From Penaeus vannamei (lineage: Eukaryota; Arthropoda; Malacostraca; Decapoda; Penaeidae), in assembly GCF_042767895.1 (NCBI RefSeq), contig NC_091553.1:46561209-46571208 (forward strand): 10,000 nucleotides of DNA, in the 5' to 3' direction. Within the stretch, counting starts at the first letter, position 1, and each line of letters starts with the position of its first letter. Below the pieces are notes generated by a model, which did not search any database, was not told the DNA's origin, and saw only the letters and a list, made by a program, of their open reading frames with translations. This document shows, piece by piece, positions 7,000 to 10,000 of this stretch. The translations under genes and the position numbers were made by a program.

Positions 7000-7016
7000 G
7001 TATTGAGCGAATGTGT
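6768..7016. repeat. compound TA microsatellite with complementary CATA and TATG flanks
   Basis: TACA/CATA repeats at about 6815-6870, CA-rich DNA to 6900, a pure (TA)n at 6931-6987 (57 nt), then (TATG)n to about 7003. CATA on the left is complementary to TATG on the right, and the TA core is self-complementary. ORFs in both strands are poly Tyr-Ile translations. Confidence 0.95.
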
Positions 7017-7113
7017 GTGTCTGTATGTGCACGCATTTCAAAAGAGACATTCTATACGTCAAAAAAAGTATTAAAAAAAAATCTGATGACTCTTTCCTCA
7101 AAAGCATAAACCA

Positions 7114-7136
7114 GAAAAACAAAACAAAACAAAAAA
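7114..7136. repeat. (AAAAC)n microsatellite
   Basis: Three to four AAAAC units ending in poly-A. Confidence 0.85.
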
Positions 7137-7287
7137 GTAGGCAATCAATATGGCTTCTTCCTAGCGACGTGACCTGACGCTGAGGAATTTTAATATCTTC
7201 GAAATGAGAGAATGGTCGTTACAGCAGCAATTGTTATACGCTAACTAGCATGCGGTCAGTTGCTGCCACGTGCTGAGTGCGTCTCTA
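7137..7287. other. short unique segment with E-box
   Basis: Unique DNA of balanced composition with no ORF. It includes a canonical CACGTG at 7267-7272 inside TGCTGCCACGTGCTGAG, and a CGACGTGACCTGACG stretch near 7165. Nothing else is seen. Confidence 0.45.
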
Positions 7288-7497
7288 CACCCCCCCTCCC
7301 CTCCCCTCATACACATACGTAAGCATTCGCTCTTCTTCCCTTTCTTTGGCTCTATTTCCATCCACTTTTTTTCGGTTATTTTATCTCCCTTTCTATTCTC
7401 TCTTCCCTGTCTTTTAGTTTTTTTTCCGCACTTATTCTTCTCCTTCCTTGGTTCCCTCCCATACCCCCTTTTCCCTCTTTCTATCTCTTCTTCCCCT
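7288..7497. repeat. C/T-rich low-complexity tract
   Basis: Pyrimidine-rich DNA starting with a C7 run near 7290 and CTCCCCTCCCC. It is irregular, not a clean microsatellite. The ORF from 7270 to 7689 (Pro/Ser/Leu/Phe) translates this and the next two repeats. Confidence 0.85.
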
Positions 7498-7630
7498 CCC
7501 TTAAACCCCCCTTTTCACTTCTTCCCTCCCTTAACCCTCTATCCATCTTCCTCTTCCCTTCCCTTTACCCTCTTTCCATCCTTCCTTCCCTTTCCCTTAC
7601 CCTCTCTCTCCACCCATTTTCCCCTTCCCT
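7498..7630. repeat. degenerate 33-bp minisatellite
   Basis: CCCTTAAACC (from 7498), CCCTTAACCCTCTATCCATC (from 7528), CCCTTTACCCTCTTTCCATC (from 7561) and CCCTTACCCTCTCTC (from 7594) mark four copies at offsets of 30, 33 and 33 bp. Each is followed by a TTCCT-rich filler. Copies two and three are clearly alignable along the whole unit. Confidence 0.8.
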
Positions 7631-7675
7631 CCCATCCCTCCCTTCTTCCCTTCCTCTTCCTCCCTTCCACCCTCT

Positions 7676-7797
7676 CCCCCATCCCCTAGCCCCCTCCTCC
7701 CCATCCCCTAGCCCCCTCCTCCCCATCCCCTAGCCCCCTCCTCCCCATCCCCTAGCCCCCTCCTCCCCACCCCCTAGCCCCCTCTTCCCCTCCCCCT
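7676..7797. repeat. 22-bp minisatellite, 5 copies, G-quadruplex-capable on minus strand
   Basis: CTAG occurs at 7686, 7708, 7730, 7752 and 7774, exactly every 22 bp. Each sits in CCCCTAGCCCCCTCCTCCCC; the first four copies are almost identical and the fifth carries CACCCC for CATCCC. The minus strand reads as G runs of 4-5 separated by CTA, AT and AGGA, so every adjacent pair of units can form a quadruplex. Confidence 0.95.
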
Positions 7798-8028
7798 ATA
7801 TACGTAGCCTGAAAAAGGGGTTCCTCTTATTATAGCGAACGGCCGCCGTAATTGGTGCCCGCTTAACCGGTGGTGACTCTGCCGTCGAATAAAAAAAATA
7901 AACCGTAGACCTAAAGCCCTATATTTACGGCTAATAACACGGCCGCTGTTGGGAATCGCTGTGTTTGTTTGTTGCTAATCACGTGACACGGTTATTTTGA
8001 ACGATATTTGTAGGTAAAGGGTACAGTA
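7798..8028. other. unique segment with E-box and CGGCCGC motifs
   Basis: Ordinary-complexity DNA. ACGGCCGCCGT (7839-7849) is a palindrome with one central base, and a similar ACGGCCGCTGT occurs about 99 bp later. TCACGTGA (7979-7986) is a palindromic E-box of the MITF/TFE type. ATTGG (inverted CCAAT) is near 7851. No ORF or RNA gene is seen. Confidence 0.45.
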
Positions 8029-8109
8029 CAGTTTTTTTTATTCTTTTTATTTATCTATTTATTTATTTATTTACTTATTTTTAATTTGCTTTATTTAGTT
8101 ATTTATTTA
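8029..8109. repeat. (TTTA)n tract
   Basis: T-rich DNA with TTTA repeats, longest about 8050-8084, similar in type to 1355-1378 and 8436-8478. Confidence 0.85.
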
Positions 8110-8435
8110 CCATCTTCGCTATTTTTAAAGTTATGTTTAGGCTTTGATATAATTGATTCATGATCGTAGCATTATTTAATAGCATTATACTGAACACTTA
8201 GTTTATAACATATTATAATCTGTATTTTATCATTTAGAGGAAGAAAAATTACATAATCTTATATCTACTTGTCTATCACACCGGCAAATAAGTTACATGG
8301 TTATATTTGATATGTGTTCATAGTATAATACATTCCAAAGATATATCATAAGCATATCTTCTAAGGTTTGGAAGCTGGCGTGCGAGAACCGTAGGGTTAT
8401 GTCGGAATGTATTTGCTGGAATCGGTTTTAATCAC
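8110..8435. other. AT-rich unique segment, nothing recognised
   Basis: No ORF, repeat or RNA gene. A short GC-richer patch (GGAAGCTGGCGTGCGAGAAC) lies at about 8368-8388. Confidence 0.5.
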
Positions 8436-8680
8436 TTATTTTATCTACCTATTTATTCATTTATTTATTCATCTATTGATTATTATTGTTTTTTATCATT
8501 ATTGTTATTATCTTTATTATCATTATTATTATTGATATTAATATCATTATTATCATTATCGCTGTTATTATTATCATTATTACTATCAATATTATTCTTA
8601 TCATTATTATTATTATTATTATTATCATTATCACTATTATTATTATCATTATTATTGTTATCATTATTTATGATGATTAG
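8436..8680. repeat. (TTTA)n then long (ATT/ATC)n microsatellite
   Basis: TTTA/TTCA repeats to about 8478, then some 200 bp of ATT with ATC, GTT and ATA interruptions. All three frames give Ile, Leu/Ser or Tyr-type homopolymer ORFs (63-64 codons), so no coding is implied. Confidence 0.95.
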
Positions 8681-8883
8681 TGTATGATCTTACACTTATT
8701 TATTTTTACAAAACCTTTTCATAAATTATTAACAATTAACAGCGATACATAAAAACGTGAGTAAATAAGAATAAAATAAAAAGATAACTTTAACATGAAA
8801 GTAAGTAAATAACAAATGTCGAATATCGATTGTTGAAAATAAATCAATAAACTTCCATACATTATGAATGATAAGTACCGTCT
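8681..8883. other. AT-rich unique segment
   Basis: No gene seen. AAAGTAAGTAAATAA at about 8798 resembles the donor at 3054-3068, but the stretch between the nearest acceptor-like AACAG (about 8741) and this donor has stops in all frames. Confidence 0.5.
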
Positions 8884-8957
8884 GGAGTCATCAGTCACGT
8901 CATTGAATAATAAGTCACGTCATGAGTCATAAGTCACCTCTCGCATGACTGTCATGA
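8884..8957. promoter_or_regulatory. cluster of bZIP-type (AP-1/CRE half) sites
   Basis: AGTCA occurs at 8886, 8893, 8913, 8925 and 8932. AGTCACGTCA is exactly repeated at 8893-8902 and 8913-8922 (20 bp apart, about two helical turns). TGAGTCA at 8923-8929 is an exact AP-1 site within the palindrome ATGAGTCAT. Further ATGACTGTCATGAG follows at about 8944. The density of related half-sites in 70 bp is the evidence; binding is inferred. It may also be a decayed short tandem repeat. Confidence 0.45.
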
Positions 8958-9189
8958 GATTGGCAAAGAGCTCACACCCCTTCCCTTCCAAAGCCTTTCT
9001 TCTCCCAAGGACATTCCATTCTTTCTTTTCTTCTTCTAATTGTTGTTGTTGTTGTTGTTGTTGAGATATGAATGCCTCGCCCTGTGACATGACGAGACGG
9101 AATGGGGGAGTCGCAGGGAGTTAGTTGTTGACGGAGAAATATTAAACTGGATTTTGCGTTTTAGTTGTTTGTTGTTTTTTTGTGCTTGT
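8958..9189. other. mixed segment with (TTG)8
   Basis: A pyrimidine-rich start, then a TTG microsatellite at 9041-9063 (about eight units), then unique DNA with GACATGACGAGACGG and GGGGGAGTCGCAGGGAG near 9090-9118. No gene is seen. Confidence 0.6.
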
Positions 9190-9333
9190 CTTGTCTCTGT
9201 CTATGTCTGTCTGCCTATTTCTGTCTCTATTTCTATCTCTCTGTCTCTATCTATCTATCCACCTATCTATATACACACACAGATATATATCTGTCTATCC
9301 ACTTATCTATCTACACACTCACACATACACACG

Positions 9334-9421
<88 letters not shown>

Positions 9422-9470
9422 ACCCATCTATCCGTCTGCCCCTATCTACCTATCCCTTATCTATCGACAT
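9190..9470. repeat. compound CTGT/CTAT/CA/AT microsatellite with pure (AT)42
   Basis: TCTG/CTAT repeats to about 9260, CA-rich stretches, then an uninterrupted AT run at 9336-9419 (84 nt, 42 units), then more CTAT-type repeat. A 40-bp duplication links about 9255-9294 and 9295-9334 (CTATCCAC at both). Three plus-strand ORFs here differ only by frame and encode Tyr-Ile repeats. Confidence 0.95.
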
Positions 9471-9501
9471 GTCTCTCGCGACTCTCTTCCTCATTCCTTC
9501 A

Positions 9502-9510
9502 CCCCCCCCC
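9502..9510. repeat. C9 homopolymer
   Basis: A run of nine C in a CT-rich context, followed by CTCCTCCTCC. Confidence 0.9.
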
Positions 9511-9605
9511 TCTCCTCCTCCTTCGAAATTCCTAACAATTATTAATCGATAATAACAGAGTTGGACATTTACGAAGATAAAAGAAATTCTGCCTTCGGAT
9601 AGTGC

Positions 9606-10000
9606 TAGGCCTACATACCCTTCTCCCTACAATCTTCCTTCTCCTCCCTCCTCCTCCTCCTTTTGTTTCTTCCCCCCTTTGCCCCTCCATTCTCCACTCC
9701 TCCTCCTTCTTCTTCTTCCTCCTCCTCCTCCTCTTCTTCTTCCTTCTACCTTCTCCCTCTACCTCCCTCTTCTCCTCCTCCTTCTTCTTCCTCCTACCCC
9801 CTTCCCTCCTCCTCCTCCTTCCTCCAATTTCCCTCCCCCTCCTCCCCCTCCCTCCCCCTCCCCATCCTTCCTCCTTCCCCTCCATCCTCCTCCTCCATCT
9901 CCTATTCCTATTTCCCCTCCTTCCTCCACCCTCCTCCCTCCCTCCCCCCTCCTTCCTCCTCCTCCCCTCCACCTTTTTCCTCCTCCTCCATCTCCTATTC
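9606..10000. repeat. (CCT)n homopyrimidine tract, continues beyond window
   Basis: Almost pure C/T to the end, with CCT, TTC and CCCCT variants. TCCTCCATCTCCTATTC occurs at 9891-9907 and again at 9984-10000, a 93-bp offset, so a longer minisatellite period may continue past the end. The minus-strand ORF (9532-9972, Arg/Glu/Gly) is a repeat translation. The minus strand is G-rich with many GGAGG runs. Confidence 0.9.

Noticed and set aside
7270..7689. A 139-codon Pro/Ser-rich ORF
   Set aside because: It spans two minisatellites and a C/T tract; the composition explains the lack of stops.
7676..7797. CRISPR array
   Set aside because: Repeats are directly adjacent with no unique spacers, and the context is eukaryotic.
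7498..7800. Telomere-like CCCTTAA / CCCCTAG repeats
   Set aside because: Periods are 33 and 22 bp, not 5-7 bp, and neither matches the arthropod TTAGG unit. These are minisatellites.
7849..7862. Retrotransposon primer-binding-site-like TGGTGCCCGC
   Set aside because: No long terminal repeat ending in CA precedes it, no second LTR is in the window and no reverse transcriptase coding exists.
8741..8806. Exon between an AACAG acceptor and GAAAGTAAGT donor
   Set aside because: All three frames contain stops and the region is AT-rich, so the donor match is likely chance.
9154..9552. Three plus-strand ORFs of 117-132 codons
   Set aside because: Tyr-Ile repeats from (AT)n in all three frames, with CTAT-repeat flanks; no domain.

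Overview
The window looks like non-coding nuclear DNA from a eukaryote with an extremely microsatellite-rich genome. The density and mix of simple repeats (AT, GA/CT, ATT/ATC, TTTA, TTG, CCT), joined to CT- and C-rich minisatellites and AT-rich unique DNA, is most like a decapod crustacean, especially a penaeid shrimp. This is inference from texture; no gene fixes the taxon. Nothing looks bacterial or viral: there are no operons, no Shine-Dalgarno-led ORFs and no phage or viral coding region. I found no protein-coding gene, rRNA or tRNA that I can call with confidence. Nearly all long ORFs are translations of simple repeats (runs of Ser-Leu, Tyr-Ile, Ile, Ser-Phe, Pro-Ser or Arg-Glu).

Layout. 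1-190 is unique DNA with a near-perfect 31-nt hairpin. 190-1215 is a tandem array of about seven copies of a 123-145 bp AT-rich unit. 1316-1505 is T-rich. 1537-1970 is a homopurine minisatellite (33-bp and 71-bp periods). 1971-2300 is AT-rich with diverged duplications. 2300-2700 is a T/C-rich tract, followed by a CAT/ATT microsatellite (2704-2831) and an AAAC run. 2966-3056 is a candidate exon with consensus splice signals and a C-rich, G-quadruplex-capable core. 3072-3242 holds TTG repeats and an exact 51-bp duplication. 3243-3895 is unique and contains the best promoter candidate: an inverted TAATTA pair, a TATA-like box, an E2F-like site, an initiator-like site, a hairpin and a CAG|GTAAGT donor. 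3896-4306 is a GA satellite. 4307-5340 is unique DNA with CRE-like, C/EBP-like and GATA-like sites and a 29-bp repeat. 5341-5940 is a homopurine tract, a CpG-rich island (5441-5580) and a homopyrimidine tract in that order. 6000-6760 is AT-rich unique DNA. 6768-7016 is a TA microsatellite with complementary CATA/TATG flanks. 7137-7287 is unique. 7288-7800 is C/T-rich and includes a 33-bp and a 22-bp minisatellite, the latter a G-quadruplex array on the minus strand. 7800-8435 is unique with an E-box, interrupted by a TTTA tract. 8436-8680 is an ATT/ATC microsatellite. 8884-8957 is a cluster of bZIP-type sites. 9190-9470 is a CTAT/CA/AT compound microsatellite with a pure (AT)42 core. 9606-10000 is a CCT tract that runs off the window.

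No set of genes working together can be described. If a gene is present, the window most likely holds intron or 5' flank, and the places to test are 2966-3056, 3613-3822 and 5441-5580. The most striking non-genic items are the 22-bp G-quadruplex minisatellite, the hairpin at 115-145, the promoter-like block and the CpG island lying where the purine-rich strand switches.
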